Part shown: one piece after another, positions 10,377 to 19,571 of the stretch
How positions within the stretch are numbered: position 1 is the stretch's first letter
Layout of the letters: the number at the start of each line of letters is the position of its first letter
Assembly (NCBI GenBank): GCA_017533785.1
Contig: JAFWII010000001.1
Coordinates: 1-64,000 of the forward strand
DNA from: Erysipelotrichaceae bacterium
Lineage (GTDB): Bacteria > Bacillota_I > Bacilli_A > Erysipelotrichales > Erysipelotrichaceae
Direction of reading: 5' to 3'
DNA length: 64,000 nucleotides
Made by a program: the position numbers and the translations under genes
The notes under the pieces: generated by a model
Database searches by the model: none
Told to the model about the DNA's origin: nothing
What the model saw: only the letters and a program-made list of their open reading frames with translations

Positions 10377-12293
10377 ATGATTAGGTTGATTTTGCTGTAT
10401 CTCTGCATAATCATAATGACCGTTTTCATCCAGATCATTTTGAATGTTGGTTTTGGAAAAGCGGTCGTGATGACATACACAACCGCCGTGCTGATCATGC
10501 TGACAAGCAGTTATTTGGGGAAGCTCTCGTATTTTAAATACCTTTTGGCTGCTCTTCTTGTTTTTCTGACGGCTCTGTCGTTCTTTTTTGCAAGAAAACG
10601 AGGCATTGGTGTTACAGATATTCTGCGAAACAGCATATCTCCCGCCTTTGTAATGTATTCAGCCGCATTCATTTATTTGTATGCTGTTATGCAAACTAAG
10701 GGATTTACTCAGATCGACGACTTTTTCAGATGGTCACCGAAAGTGCAGGAAGCATTGAGATTGGACGCGTTGTATACGAAAACAGAGTATTCCTATATCA
10801 ACCCCAACTTTTATCCGCCCTTAACTACTTTGGTCTCCGTATTCTTCAACAAAATGCTCGGCGGTTTTTCAGAGTCGACCTCATTGTTTGCAATGGGATC
10901 ATTCTGTTTCGCTCTTCTGCTTCCGTATTCAGATCGGCTGAAGTGGAGCTTCATGGATGCGGTCAAAGCGCTGCTTCAGTTTTTGACGATCGTTGCTTTA
11001 TTGCTGAGCGTGAACCTTAATCCAACGATGAACGGTCAGGTGTTTGTTTTCAATACAACGTATCCCGACTGGATCACCGGACTGATGATCGCATACGGGT
11101 TCTTACTGATACTATGGTTCAACAATACGGCAAGCGACTACGTCACGTTTTGTTTTTTGAACACAGCTCTTTTATTGACTGACAGAATCTGCATTGCGTT
11201 CAGTTTGCTGCTTGTTGTAACGTTTTTCATGCGCCTGCTTATTAAGAGCGAACTGAACAAAAAGCGCATTCTGGCCTATGCTGTTTCCGCTTTGGTGGTT
11301 CCGTTGTTCATTTACTTCAGCTGGAGGGTTTATCTTAGTACATTTGCACCCAATCTGTTATTCTACATTTCCGCGCCGGTTTCCAAATCTGCTGCGGTTT
11401 CCGAAAGTACAGTTTTGCAGAGCGCGGGATTATTTAGTGCGATCGCACTGAGAAGGCGTTTCTTCTTCCTTGAACTCGCCGGATATCAGAAACAGATATT
11501 CGCTGATTTTGTCAGGTTTTTCTTTACTGAGCCGGTCTATATCCATCCGTTCCGAATTTCTTTCTTTGCGTTTTTGATGATCTTTCTTGTCGCTATGATC
11601 GCGGTATTCTTTGCGTTTGGCAGGAAAGAAAAGCAGATTCCGGTAGTTGCCGTATTCTATGTTCTGGGCGGTATCGCTTATGCGGCAACTCTTTGTTACA
11701 CATATATGTTTAGCTTCTCTTACGAGGAGGCGATCAGCTTGGCAGTATACGGACGTTATATGCAGAGTTATACAATTGCCGGTCTGGTTTTGCTGATCTA
11801 TACGGCGCTCTCTTATATAAAGCATAATTCCATGAGCGCTTTAGCGCTTCTGCTGGCAGTTTGTTTCTTTGAACCTGTAAGTGCTGAAACGATTATGCCG
11901 ACTCCCGGCAAAGAAAAATACAAAGAAAAAGAAAGAACCGTGATCAAGAACTATGTCGACACAGAATACAGCGAAGAGCCGACATTGATCGTCGATTCGA
12001 AAGACATATGTTACTACTATCTGATTCGCAGTTTGTATGCAGAAAAGGCAAGAAATGTCAGACTGTATCAAGATACCAGCAGCTCTACCGCTGATGAATT
12101 TGCGGAGAAATGCGAGAATAAGGAGTTTGTTCTGATCGGGGAAGCGGGCACATATTTTATTGATAATATTTGGGAGAAACTGAGCGACACCCCCTGCTAC
12201 AATTCGACGCTGTACCGGATCATTCACGAAGAAAACACCATCCGCTTTGAGATGGTGTATAGTTTTGAAGCAATGGCCGAAGAAATAAAGTAA
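10377..12293 (+). CDS. Polytopic membrane protein, possible GT-C-type enzyme
   Basis: I do not recognise a named family. The 638 residues contain about ten to twelve hydrophobic segments, starting with a signal-anchor-like helix at residues 1-22, and end in a soluble domain of about 150 residues (from about 490) probably outside the membrane. After the first helices an acidic pair is followed by an aromatic cluster (QIDDFFRWSPK) and then NPNFYPPLTTL. This resembles the first external loop of GT-C enzymes that use lipid-phosphate sugars, but I can only infer that function. The ATG at 10377 is preferred to the more upstream frame start because a TATAAT ends six bases before it. The gene is monocistronic and ends two bases from the convergent rmlA. 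Confidence 0.75.
   Translation: MIRLILLYLCIIIMTVFIQIILNVGFGKAVVMTYTTAVLIMLTSSYLGKLSYFKYLLAALLVFLTALSFFFARKRGIGVTDILRNSISPAFVMYSAAFIYLYAVMQTKGFTQIDDFFRWSPKVQEALRLDALYTKTEYSYINPNFYPPLTTLVSVFFNKMLGGFSESTSLFAMGSFCFALLLPYSDRLKWSFMDAVKALLQFLTIVALLLSVNLNPTMNGQVFVFNTTYPDWITGLMIAYGFLLILWFNNTASDYVTFCFLNTALLLTDRICIAFSLLLVVTFFMRLLIKSELNKKRILAYAVSALVVPLFIYFSWRVYLSTFAPNLLFYISAPVSKSAAVSESTVLQSAGLFSAIALRRRFFFLELAGYQKQIFADFVRFFFTEPVYIHPFRISFFAFLMIFLVAMIAVFFAFGRKEKQIPVVAVFYVLGGIAYAATLCYTYMFSFSYEEAISLAVYGRYMQSYTIAGLVLLIYTALSYIKHNSMSALALLLAVCFFEPVSAETIMPTPGKEKYKEKERTVIKNYVDTEYSEEPTLIVDSKDICYYYLIRSLYAEKARNVRLYQDTSSSTADEFAEKCENKEFVLIGEAGTYFIDNIWEKLSDTPCYNSTLYRIIHEENTIRFEMVYSFEAMAEEIK
12231..12266. terminator. Possible bidirectional terminator inside coding sequence
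   Basis: A perfect 8-bp stem (ACACCATC 12235-12242 with GATGGTGT 12251-12258) and an 8-base loop lie in the last codons of the 10377 gene. On the minus strand, reading out of rmlA, the stem is followed directly by TTTTC. On the plus strand it is followed by ATAGTTTT. It could end the rmlA operon about 40 bases after its stop. The stem is only half G/C, so its strength is uncertain. Confidence 0.45.
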
Positions 12294-12295
12294 TA

Positions 12296-13180
12296 TCAGA
12301 GGCTGGAAAAGTATTCGTTATCTAATACGCGGCGCAGGTGTTCTCCGTAGCTTGTCTTTGAGTATTCATCCGCCGCTTTTTGCATGGTTTCTTTATCGAT
12401 CCAGCCGTTTTTATATGCGATCTCTTCCGGTACCGAGATCTTGATGCCGAGTATTTCCTCGACTGTACGAACGAAATTATTCGCGTCGTTCATGGACTTT
12501 GTTGTGCCTGTATCAAGCCAGGCAAAACCACGTCCGAACAGTTCACAGTCTAATCGGTCTTCATCAAGATAGAGTTTGTTCAAATCGGTTATTTCCAGTT
12601 CTCCGCGGGCAGAAGGAGCCAGATTTGCCGCCTTTTCCAATACGTCATTCGGATAGAAGTAGAGTCCGACGGCAGCGTAGTTGGACTTCGGATGTTCCGG
12701 CTTTTCTTCCAGCGAAAGAACATGACCGTTGTTATCGAATTCGATCACGCCATATCTTTCCGGATCTCTTACGAACTGTCCGAAAATCGTGGCGCGGCCG
12801 TGATTGTTCGTTGCCTGCCTTAATAGTTTGGTAAATCCGTTTCCGTAAAATATGTTATCGCCCAGGACCAGGCATACATCTTCATCGCCGACAAAGTCTT
12901 TTCCGAGAATAAAAGCTTCAGCGAGTCCATTTGGCTTTTCCTGAACTTTATAAGTGAAGTTTACCCCGAATTGGCTCCCATCTTTCAATAAAGCCTGAAA
13001 CTTCGGTGTATCCTCTGGAGTGGAGATGATCAAAATATCACGGATTTTTGCAAGCATAAGCGTGCTGAGAGGATAATAGATCATCGGTTTATCGTAGATC
13101 GGCAGCAATTGTTTCGATACTGCTTTTGTGACGGGATATAAGCGTGTTCCGCTTCCTCCTGCAAGAATGATGCCTTTCAT
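12296..13180 (-). CDS. rmlA: Glucose-1-phosphate thymidylyltransferase
   Basis: Makes dTDP-glucose from dTTP and glucose-1-phosphate, the first step towards dTDP-rhamnose and dTDP-amino sugars. The 294-residue length and motifs are canonical: GGSGTRLYPVT with the catalytic Arg, the KPMIYYPLS stretch, LVLGDNIFYG with the metal-binding Asp, the VIEFD segment, EEKPEHPKSNYAAVGLYFY, and the EITDLN and WLDTGT segments. The ATG at 13180 follows AGGAGG; an upstream in-frame ATG would run into the HAD gene. It is the last gene of the aminotransferase-ugd operon and ends two bases from the convergent membrane-protein gene. Confidence 0.97.
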   Translation of the reverse strand: MKGIILAGGSGTRLYPVTKAVSKQLLPIYDKPMIYYPLSTLMLAKIRDILIISTPEDTPKFQALLKDGSQFGVNFTYKVQEKPNGLAEAFILGKDFVGDEDVCLVLGDNIFYGNGFTKLLRQATNNHGRATIFGQFVRDPERYGVIEFDNNGHVLSLEEKPEHPKSNYAAVGLYFYPNDVLEKAANLAPSARGELEITDLNKLYLDEDRLDCELFGRGFAWLDTGTTKSMNDANNFVRTVEEILGIKISVPEEIAYKNGWIDKETMQKAADEYSKTSYGEHLRRVLDNEYFSSL

Positions 13181-13182
13181 GA

Positions 13183-13752
13183 TTATTTCCTCCTGGGCCA
13201 ATCGGTTGGCTTGTTTTGTATGATCATATATGCTTTGTCAGCCAGATCAGCCAGCGGCTGATCTGAGAATGAATCGGAGTAGAACTCGTCTATATGCGGA
13301 TCTTCGATCGCTTTTCGCAAACGGTTGACCTTCTCTTTTCCCCAACAGTTTTCGCCGCTGTATTCCCCGGACATTTTGTCAACTTCAGATGCAAGCAAAT
13401 GTGTAATGCCGAGCCTTTCTGTGATCTCTTTTAGAAGGAAATAAGGTGATGCGGAGATGATCATATCGTCTGGTCTTTGCTGGTCAAGATACCATCGGTA
13501 GATATATTGCTGGTGCTGATCCCAGAAATCTTTGACCTCTTCGTCGATATTCTTAATGTAACGGAAAGACCGGTAGAATTTCTCCTTCATCTGCGTTTTA
13601 GAGTGAAGATGAAGGACATAGCCAAGTCCGCCAGTCAGGAAACCCGGGATGTTTCTGGCCAAAGCGGCAGGTTGCCTTTTCATTAGGAATTTGAAAAAGT
13701 CTACGGTAGAATCATGCGCATAGATCGTTTTATCAAAATCATATACGTTCAT
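13183..13752 (-). CDS. HAD-superfamily phosphatase (PSP-like)
   Basis: A 189-residue haloacid dehalogenase-fold hydrolase. Motif I is DFDKT at residues 5-9 (nucleophile D5, acid/base D7), motif II is the serine in ISASP, motif III the lysine in WGKEKV, and motif IV SDSFSDQPL. The helical cap between motifs I and II places it with phosphoserine-phosphatase-like subfamily IB. Small HAD phosphatases in polysaccharide loci often dephosphorylate sugar phosphates or prenyl-linked phosphosugars, but the substrate here is unknown. It starts on the last base of the preceding membrane-protein stop (TAATG) and ends two bases before rmlA. Confidence 0.88.
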   Translation of the reverse strand: MNVYDFDKTIYAHDSTVDFFKFLMKRQPAALARNIPGFLTGGLGYVLHLHSKTQMKEKFYRSFRYIKNIDEEVKDFWDQHQQYIYRWYLDQQRPDDMIISASPYFLLKEITERLGITHLLASEVDKMSGEYSGENCWGKEKVNRLRKAIEDPHIDEFYSDSFSDQPLADLADKAYMIIQNKPTDWPRRK

Positions 13753-15251
13753 TAGTCGGTCTCCTTGTAATAGAAGATGATCTTATCCGGCGACTGCGGG
13801 ATCTGATAGTATTCTTTGAATGTTTCAAAGTGATAGTCATCGCCGATCTCAACGTCGGCGCCGTGAACTGTGTAGATCGGGAAGCGGGGGATCCAAGCCT
13901 CTTCATCCTCCGGGTGTTCACGGTAGTATTGCAGGATCTCGAGCCTTTCGGCTTGGGCTTTGCCGACCAGGTTATACTTCGTCAGGTACTCGTTTGTCCG
14001 GTCGAACAGGATCGCCAGCATCAGGATCGGCAGGACATACTTTACAAATCTCGGAAGTTCAAACGCATCGTTGATTAGAATGATAACCACGATCAGGAAG
14101 TATACGAGATAAAGGGCGCTTCTGGAGCCGTAGATCGGGGACATCAGCATCACCAGGACAGAGGTTCCTGCCAGTATCAGCATGAACAGGGTCTTGTCGC
14201 GGTAGTAGTTCGCGTCAAAAGAAATGAAGATCGATACAAAGGCAGAAAGGATATAAATTGGCCAAAAGATCATTGAGTAGATACTGTTTCCGTACTGAGT
14301 CGGCAGATCCAGATGCAAAACAAAACTGAAGACTGTAAACACACCCGCAAGCATCACCAGCGACAGAAGAACGCGCAGAACGGGATGCTTGTGATGTTTG
14401 GAGAACCAAAGCAGCAGAACCACAACGATCGAGAAGATCGCGATCAGATAGTTATTCTTTATAAAACTCATTTCCAAAAAGTTCGGATAAGCGGATGCGA
14501 TCTTTTCGAAAACGCTCTGAGAAGCCCATTCAGCACTGTCACGTATCATTCTGATGCGGGCTCCCGGGGATAATCTGCAGATAGCGAACGACAGGATGCT
14601 GAAAACCAGATTCAGAGAAAGATAGGGAATGATCCTTCTTTTGTTGAAAAAGGCATATACAAGCATGAATACGACAGCAACGATCATCGTTGCGGCGATA
14701 TTCTCCATCATCAGGCCGATGATAAACAGCAAAAGATTGGACAGGACAGAAAGGATTTTAATCCGTCCGCTCATGATGTCGCTTTTGAACATCTGATCAC
14801 ATATACATAGGTACCCAAGAGCAAGGCATAAGGGCAGTACATATGTATAGCCCATCAGCCAGGTATAAGTCTCCATGCGCAGATTATCGTCAACAGACAG
14901 CATGACCGCAAGCATCAGCAGTACCGCAGAGAGCTTTTTCTTTTTAATTCGGCCGAGTCTGTATGCGAACAGAAAGATCAGAGTGAATGTCAACGGATTG
15001 AGCACGTTGTAAAGCCACTTGCGGCAGGCAACAGTAAACCCGTAGAATTCCGAGAAGATCCTCCCGGACCAGTTGTTGTAGAAAGCTATTGTAAGTTCAA
15101 TGGGATTGCCGCTTTGTCCGTTCAAACAGTATCCCCAGTCATCTCCCGCAAGCGGAGTTTTAACTGTTATATAGCTGAAAAGGGCCAAAACAAAGATGGC
15201 CCCAAGCAAAGGATATGTGTTTTGTTCAAAAAAGCGTCTAATCCTTTTCAT
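13752..15251 (-). CDS. Polytopic membrane protein, DUF6056-like
   Basis: A 499-residue protein with about eleven transmembrane helices. After the first helix it carries TPLAGDDWGYC, an acidic-aromatic first loop typical of the uncharacterised DUF6056 family and similar in placement to the acidic residues of GT-C glycosyltransferases. A short soluble tail (about 440-499) follows the last helix. It is coupled to ugd (TGATG overlap) and to the HAD phosphatase (TAATG overlap), so it probably acts in the same pathway, perhaps transferring a sugar from a lipid-phosphate carrier outside the cell. The family match is from memory of the motif; the function is inferred. Confidence 0.75.
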   Translation of the reverse strand: MKRIRRFFEQNTYPLLGAIFVLALFSYITVKTPLAGDDWGYCLNGQSGNPIELTIAFYNNWSGRIFSEFYGFTVACRKWLYNVLNPLTFTLIFLFAYRLGRIKKKKLSAVLLMLAVMLSVDDNLRMETYTWLMGYTYVLPLCLALGYLCICDQMFKSDIMSGRIKILSVLSNLLLFIIGLMMENIAATMIVAVVFMLVYAFFNKRRIIPYLSLNLVFSILSFAICRLSPGARIRMIRDSAEWASQSVFEKIASAYPNFLEMSFIKNNYLIAIFSIVVVLLLWFSKHHKHPVLRVLLSLVMLAGVFTVFSFVLHLDLPTQYGNSIYSMIFWPIYILSAFVSIFISFDANYYRDKTLFMLILAGTSVLVMLMSPIYGSRSALYLVYFLIVVIILINDAFELPRFVKYVLPILMLAILFDRTNEYLTKYNLVGKAQAERLEILQYYREHPEDEEAWIPRFPIYTVHGADVEIGDDYHFETFKEYYQIPQSPDKIIFYYKETD

Positions 15252-16417
15252 CAGTCACGTTTAAAGATGTCGCGTGTATAAACCTTATCTACTACATCAT
15301 CCAGATCACTGTTATAGCGATTAGTGATGATCAGATCGGCTTTCTTCTTAAATTCATCCAGATCATTGATGACCGGCGAACGGAAAAAGTCAGGATCTTT
15401 CAAAGTCGGTTCGTATACGATGCAGGGAATGCCTTTGGCTTTTATGCGCTTCATTATGCCCTGGATAGCGCTGGCGCGGAAGTTGTCGGAATCGCTCTTC
15501 ATGGTCAGGCGGTATACACCGACACATTTCGGATTTCTGGCAATGATCTGATCGGAGATGTAATCCTTACGCGTACGGTTGCTTTCAACGATCGCCTTGA
15601 TCAGGTTTTCCGGAACGTCGCGATAGTTGGCAAGCAGCTGTTTGGTATCTTTCGGCAGACAGTAACCGCCGTAGCCGAATGACGGATTGTTATAAAAGAA
15701 ACCGATACGCGGATCAAGGCAGATACCCTGGATCAGTGCAGATGTATCTAATCCTTTTGTTTCTGCGTAAGTATCCAGTTCGTTAAAATATGAAACGCGC
15801 AGAGCGAGGTATGTGTTGGCAAAGAGCTTGATCGCCTCTGCTTCAGTCGATTGCGTGAACAGGACGGGGGTATTTTCATCAAGCGAAGCTTCTTTCAGCA
15901 AGTTGGCAAAAGTTTTGCCGTCTTCTCCTTCATCACCGACAACGATGCGACTGGGGTGTAGATTATCGTATAAGGCTTTTCCTTCGCGAAGGAATTCCGG
16001 AGAGAAGTAGATCCTATCGTGGCCGTATTTTTTACGGACACTTTCTGTATAGCCGACCGGGATCGTCGATTTGATAAAGATCATTGCGTCGGGGTTATAA
16101 CGTAAGGCTGTTTCGATTGCATCTTCGACAGAGCTTGTATCGAAATAATTTTGTTTCTCATCGTAGTTGGTCGGTGTTGCGATGACGATCAGGTCTCTGC
16201 CGGTATATGCTTCCTCTTTTGAAAGTGTTGCCTTAAGATTAAGTTCTTTCTCTTTGAAAAACCGTTCGATCTCTGCATCGACGATTGGAGAAATGCGTTT
16301 ATTGATCTTATTAACTTTCTCCTCGATGATATCCAGTGCGATGACTTGATGTCTTTCGGAAAATAGAGCGGCTAAAGAAAGTCCGACATAGCCTGTTCCT
16401 GCGATTGTAATTTTCAT
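15251..16417 (-). CDS. ugd: UDP-glucose 6-dehydrogenase
   Basis: Oxidises UDP-glucose to UDP-glucuronate with two NAD+. The 388 residues are the usual length for the compact Gram-positive/enterobacterial Ugd type. Motifs include the N-terminal NAD site [10 protein letters not shown], the [10 protein letters not shown] strand, [20 protein letters not shown], the central-domain segment [20 protein letters not shown], and [12 protein letters not shown] with catalytic C253. Its product is the substrate for the epimerase at 23843-24820, giving a likely route to UDP-galacturonate. The start overlaps the aminotransferase stop as ATGA. Confidence 0.96.
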   Translation of the reverse strand: MKITIAGTGYVGLSLAALFSERHQVIALDIIEEKVNKINKRISPIVDAEIERFFKEKELNLKATLSKEEAYTGRDLIVIATPTNYDEKQNYFDTSSVEDAIETALRYNPDAMIFIKSTIPVGYTESVRKKYGHDRIYFSPEFLREGKALYDNLHPSRIVVGDEGEDGKTFANLLKEASLDENTPVLFTQSTEAEAIKLFANTYLALRVSYFNELDTYAETKGLDTSALIQGICLDPRIGFFYNNPSFGYGGYCLPKDTKQLLANYRDVPENLIKAIVESNRTRKDYISDQIIARNPKCVGVYRLTMKSDSDNFRASAIQGIMKRIKAKGIPCIVYEPTLKDPDFFRSPVINDLDEFKKKADLIITNRYNSDLDDVVDKVYTRDIFKRD

Positions 16418-17562
16418 TTTGTCGTATCTCCTTGCTTGTTGTAGAATTCATGGATCGCATTCGCGACCTCGGTAATCTCTTCTTCGGTCAAACCGTAAAA
16501 CATAGGTAAACGGAGGATCCGTCTGCTCTCGGCGGTTGTGTTTATATCTTCTCCGACAAAGCGACCGAACATTCTGCCGGCCTTTGCGGAGTGCAGTGGC
16601 TGATAATGGAAGGACGCATAAATGTCTTTTGATTTCAGATATTTGCGCAGCGCATTCATTTCATCAAAGTCTTTTGTTTTGACATAGAACATGTGTCCAT
16701 TGATCTCTGCCTGTTTTGGAACAAACGGCAGATCAAGTTTTCCTGTTTCTTTCAGGTCTTTAAGCTTTTCGTAGTATGACCAAAAGCTCTTCACGCGGTC
16801 TTTGTTTATTTCATCGAACTTCAGCATCTGCGGGTAAAGGTAAGCTGCCTGAAGTTCAGAGGGCATGTATGAGCTGCCCTTATCGACCCAGGTATAAGCA
16901 GGGACAAGGCCCTGTTCAAAAGCGTATGCGTTTGTTCCCGAATCTCTTAGAATATAAGCCCGGTCGATCAAGTCCGGATTGTTGATGAAGATCGCACCGC
17001 CTTCGCCCATAGTGTAGTTTTTGGTCTGATGGAAGGAGATGCAGCCGATGTCTCCGAATGTTCCAAGTGCTTTTCCGTTCCATTTCGCTCCAAGTACCTG
17101 GGCGGCATCCTCGATAACGAGGAGTCCGTGTTCTTTTGCGATTTCGCAGATCTTTTCCATTTCGCAGCCAACGCCTGCGTAGTGCATGACCATGATAGCT
17201 TTGGTCCTCTCGGTGATTGCAGCTTCGATCTTGGTTTCATCAATTGCCATAGTCTCTTTGTGGCAATCAATAAACACCGGTGTTCCATGGAAAAGCGTAA
17301 TGCAGGCGGCGGTCGTCGGGAAGGTAAAAGAAGGAACGATCACTTCATCCCCGGGGCCGATGTCTGCCAGCAAGCATGCAAATTCCAGAGCGTCCGTACC
17401 GGTATGGGTCAAGAAAACTTTGCGACAGTTTGTCTTTTCTTCAAGAATCTCCTGATCTTTTATAGTATATGGACCATCGCCCATTAAGTGGCGTGACTTG
17501 ATTACATCCAGAACGTATTGTTCCGCGCCTTCTACATAAGGGGCTTTATTAAAAGGGATCAT
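16414..17562 (-). CDS. dTDP-4-amino-4,6-dideoxyhexose transaminase (WecE/RffA-like)
   Basis: A 382-residue PLP-dependent sugar aminotransferase of the DegT/DnrJ/EryC1 fold. The PLP lysine is K181 in SFHQTKNY, a signature of the WecE/RffA group that converts dTDP-4-keto-6-deoxyglucose to dTDP-Fuc4N. The active-site segments [22 protein letters not shown] and [10 protein letters not shown] are also present. Its substrate would come from RmlA plus RmlB. I see no WecD-type N-acetyltransferase, so the amine may stay free or be modified elsewhere. It leads the operon, has AGGAGG before the ATG and TATAAT at 17585-17590, giving a normal leader of about 15 bases. Confidence 0.9.
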   Translation of the reverse strand: MIPFNKAPYVEGAEQYVLDVIKSRHLMGDGPYTIKDQEILEEKTNCRKVFLTHTGTDALEFACLLADIGPGDEVIVPSFTFPTTAACITLFHGTPVFIDCHKETMAIDETKIEAAITERTKAIMVMHYAGVGCEMEKICEIAKEHGLLVIEDAAQVLGAKWNGKALGTFGDIGCISFHQTKNYTMGEGGAIFINNPDLIDRAYILRDSGTNAYAFEQGLVPAYTWVDKGSSYMPSELQAAYLYPQMLKFDEINKDRVKSFWSYYEKLKDLKETGKLDLPFVPKQAEINGHMFYVKTKDFDEMNALRKYLKSKDIYASFHYQPLHSAKAGRMFGRFVGEDINTTAESRRILRLPMFYGLTEEEITEVANAIHEFYNKQGDTTK

Positions 17563-17584
17563 TTGCGGTCCTCCTATCTAAACT

Positions 17585-17590
17585 ATTATA
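17585..17590 (-). promoter_or_regulatory. Putative -10 box for the aminotransferase-ugd-rmlA operon
   Basis: A perfect TATAAT on the minus strand, 22 bases before the ATG at 17562 and upstream of AGGAGG. No good -35 is visible at 16-18 bases; that position falls in the U-tract of the preceding terminator. This unit has an ordinary leader, in contrast to the leaderless pattern elsewhere. Confidence 0.5.
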
Positions 17591-17610
17591 CTGTTTTTTC
17601 CTCTAAAAAG

Positions 17611-17636
17611 AAAAAAGACGCGGAGAAGCCCGCGCC
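17611..17636 (-). terminator. Rho-independent terminator of the wzx-wzy operon
   Basis: Read on the minus strand, a 7-bp G/C-rich stem (GGCGCGG, 17636-17630, with CCGCGTC, 17623-17617; one G-T pair) has a six-base loop and is followed by six Ts. It lies 23 bases beyond the stop of the polyprenyl-phosphate GT2 at 17659 and separates that operon from the aminotransferase operon. Confidence 0.85.
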
Positions 17637-17658
17637 TTGTCTTTTGCTGATTTTAACC

Positions 17659-18588
17659 CTAGTGTTTTTTGTTGTAGTCTTCCCAACGCAGCACATCCAG
17701 TTCGTGCTCCCGTCTTTCGACATTGCGCTCGTGATCCAGGATCAGACCGAGCATAAGAGACAGGAAGGATAATACGCAGAGAGAGCTTGCAAGTATCGCA
17801 CTTGGAACTTTGCTGACATATGCAGTTTTAATGAATTCTCCGATGACCGGTATCCCGACAATCAAGCCAAGAACAAGGAACACCAGAGAAAAGACAGCGA
17901 AGAACAGCAGAGGCCGGTAGTCTTTCCATAAGTCAAACAGTTTGACCAGTACTTTAAATCCATCCCTAAAAGTCGACAGTTTGGATGATGAGCCTTCCGG
18001 GCGGTCACGATATGTGATCGGCACGTTTGCTATATGATAGCGGTACACCAAAGCGCTGATCGTAAGTTCGGTCTCAATTTCAAATCCTGGAGATAACACT
18101 GCGACCGTTTTTACAAAACGCTTGGAAAATGCTCTGTAGCCGGTCATGATATCTTGAATATTGTTATCAAAGATACGGTTAATCAAGCCTCGGACGAGAT
18201 TATTCCCGAGGTTATGAAAACCGCGCTTGTTTTCAGAATAGTAGGTGCCGTTGGACAGGCGGTCACCAATCACCATATCGGCACCGTTTTCCACTTCGGC
18301 GATCAGTTTGTGGACTTCCTCAGCAGGATATGTATCATCGCCATCGACCATGATGTAACAATCTGCGTCGATATCCCGGAACATCGTGCGAACGACGTTG
18401 CCTTTTCCCTGCATCGTCTCTTTCCTGAGGATCGCACCGGCTTTGACAGCCAGCTCCGCAGTTTTGTCCTTTGAATTGTTGTCGTAAACGTAGATTTCTG
18501 CCTCCGGCAGTTCGCGTTTAAAATCGCTGACAACTTTCTCTACTGTCAGCTCTTCGTTATAGCACGGGATCAATACAGCAATTTTCAT
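17659..18588 (-). CDS. Membrane-anchored GT2, polyprenyl-phosphate sugar transferase-like
   Basis: A 309-residue GT2 of the dolichyl-phosphate-mannose-synthase type. Residues 1-220 are the catalytic domain, with VLIPCYNEELTV, YDNNSKDKT, the MVDGDDTYP metal site and a TGYRAFSKRFVK acceptor-side motif. Two C-terminal transmembrane helices follow (about 228-252 and 264-287). Such enzymes load a sugar onto undecaprenyl phosphate for use by GT-C enzymes outside the membrane. It is the last gene of the wzx-wzy operon, 11 bases after the preceding GT2, and is followed by a strong terminator. Confidence 0.92.
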   Translation of the reverse strand: MKIAVLIPCYNEELTVEKVVSDFKRELPEAEIYVYDNNSKDKTAELAVKAGAILRKETMQGKGNVVRTMFRDIDADCYIMVDGDDTYPAEEVHKLIAEVENGADMVIGDRLSNGTYYSENKRGFHNLGNNLVRGLINRIFDNNIQDIMTGYRAFSKRFVKTVAVLSPGFEIETELTISALVYRYHIANVPITYRDRPEGSSSKLSTFRDGFKVLVKLFDLWKDYRPLLFFAVFSLVFLVLGLIVGIPVIGEFIKTAYVSKVPSAILASSLCVLSFLSLMLGLILDHERNVERREHELDVLRWEDYNKKH

Positions 18589-18599
18589 AGTGCTCTCCT

Positions 18600-19571
18600 T
18601 TATTTCAGGATCTTCATGACATATAAGAGTCGGAACAACGGAACAGAGTTCATGTAGATAAACCTGTTCGTGTGGGAGAAGTAAAGATTTTTCTTCCCGC
18701 CGTTTTTCAGATAGCGGTTCTTGCGATACTCGGGAAATTGGCCGATTAGGAAGTCGTATCCTTTTTCCAGCGTTTCTTTCCGAAGCTTCTTATCGTTGAT
18801 CCGGCATGCCCGGAGGTAGGAACTGCCGAGGAAGAAACGGATCGTAAGATATTCCAGCTCGTCTTTGTATTCCTCAAAAGCACCGTTGTTTTTGTAGTAA
18901 TCGTAGATCCCCTTGAATACCTGGATCATATCATTGATCTTTAAATTGAAAGTGTGAGTGATCGAACCGACGTGCTGCTGGTAATGAACAGACAGCCCTT
19001 CTGCGTAGGATACCTTTTCCATAGATAACGCCAGGCGGTAAAGGAAGGATGCATCTTCATAGACCAGACCGTTTGGGAAACGGATCCCGGAGGCTCTCAC
19101 CCATGAGGTACGATACACTTTATTCCAAAGGGTCGCATACATCTTTTCGAGGATCTCGTGACGATCTTTGTAGCCGGTGTCTTTTCCCAGACGTGTCGTT
19201 CCGTCGTCGTATTCCCAGAGGAAATCGGCAAAGCATATATTGCTGGATTCCTGCTCGATCTTTTGGAGCATTTTTGCATAAATATCGTTCTCGACTGTGT
19301 CATCACTGTCAAGGAATGCGAAGTACGGAGTTTCTATATGATCCAGTGCATAGTTACGGGCAGCTGCGATTCCTTCGTTTTCTTTTGACAGCAGCCTGAT
19401 GTTGCTGTGATTGTCAAGGTAAGGGGAGAGAACTTCAACGGTCTTATCCGTTGACCCGTCATCAATAACTAGAATATCGATCGGCTCTGTGACATTAAGA
19501 AGCGAATCGATGCAAATATGGACTGTTTTTTCTCCGTTATAGACCGGAACGATTACTGTCAGCTTATTCAT
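18600..19571 (-). CDS. Glycosyltransferase family 2
   Basis: A 323-residue GT-A glycosyltransferase: TVIVPVYNGEKTV start, IDDGSTDKT nucleotide site, EGIAAARNYA loop and DSDD metal site. Its C-terminal part (FPEYRKNRYLKNGGKKN) is recognisably like the ends of both domains of the tandem GT2 at 7194-9224, so these are paralogues. It overlaps the polymerase gene by eight bases, which fits assembly of the repeat unit that the Wzy-like protein polymerises. Confidence 0.92.
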   Translation of the reverse strand: MNKLTVIVPVYNGEKTVHICIDSLLNVTEPIDILVIDDGSTDKTVEVLSPYLDNHSNIRLLSKENEGIAAARNYALDHIETPYFAFLDSDDTVENDIYAKMLQKIEQESSNICFADFLWEYDDGTTRLGKDTGYKDRHEILEKMYATLWNKVYRTSWVRASGIRFPNGLVYEDASFLYRLALSMEKVSYAEGLSVHYQQHVGSITHTFNLKINDMIQVFKGIYDYYKNNGAFEEYKDELEYLTIRFFLGSSYLRACRINDKKLRKETLEKGYDFLIGQFPEYRKNRYLKNGGKKNLYFSHTNRFIYMNSVPLFRLLYVMKILK

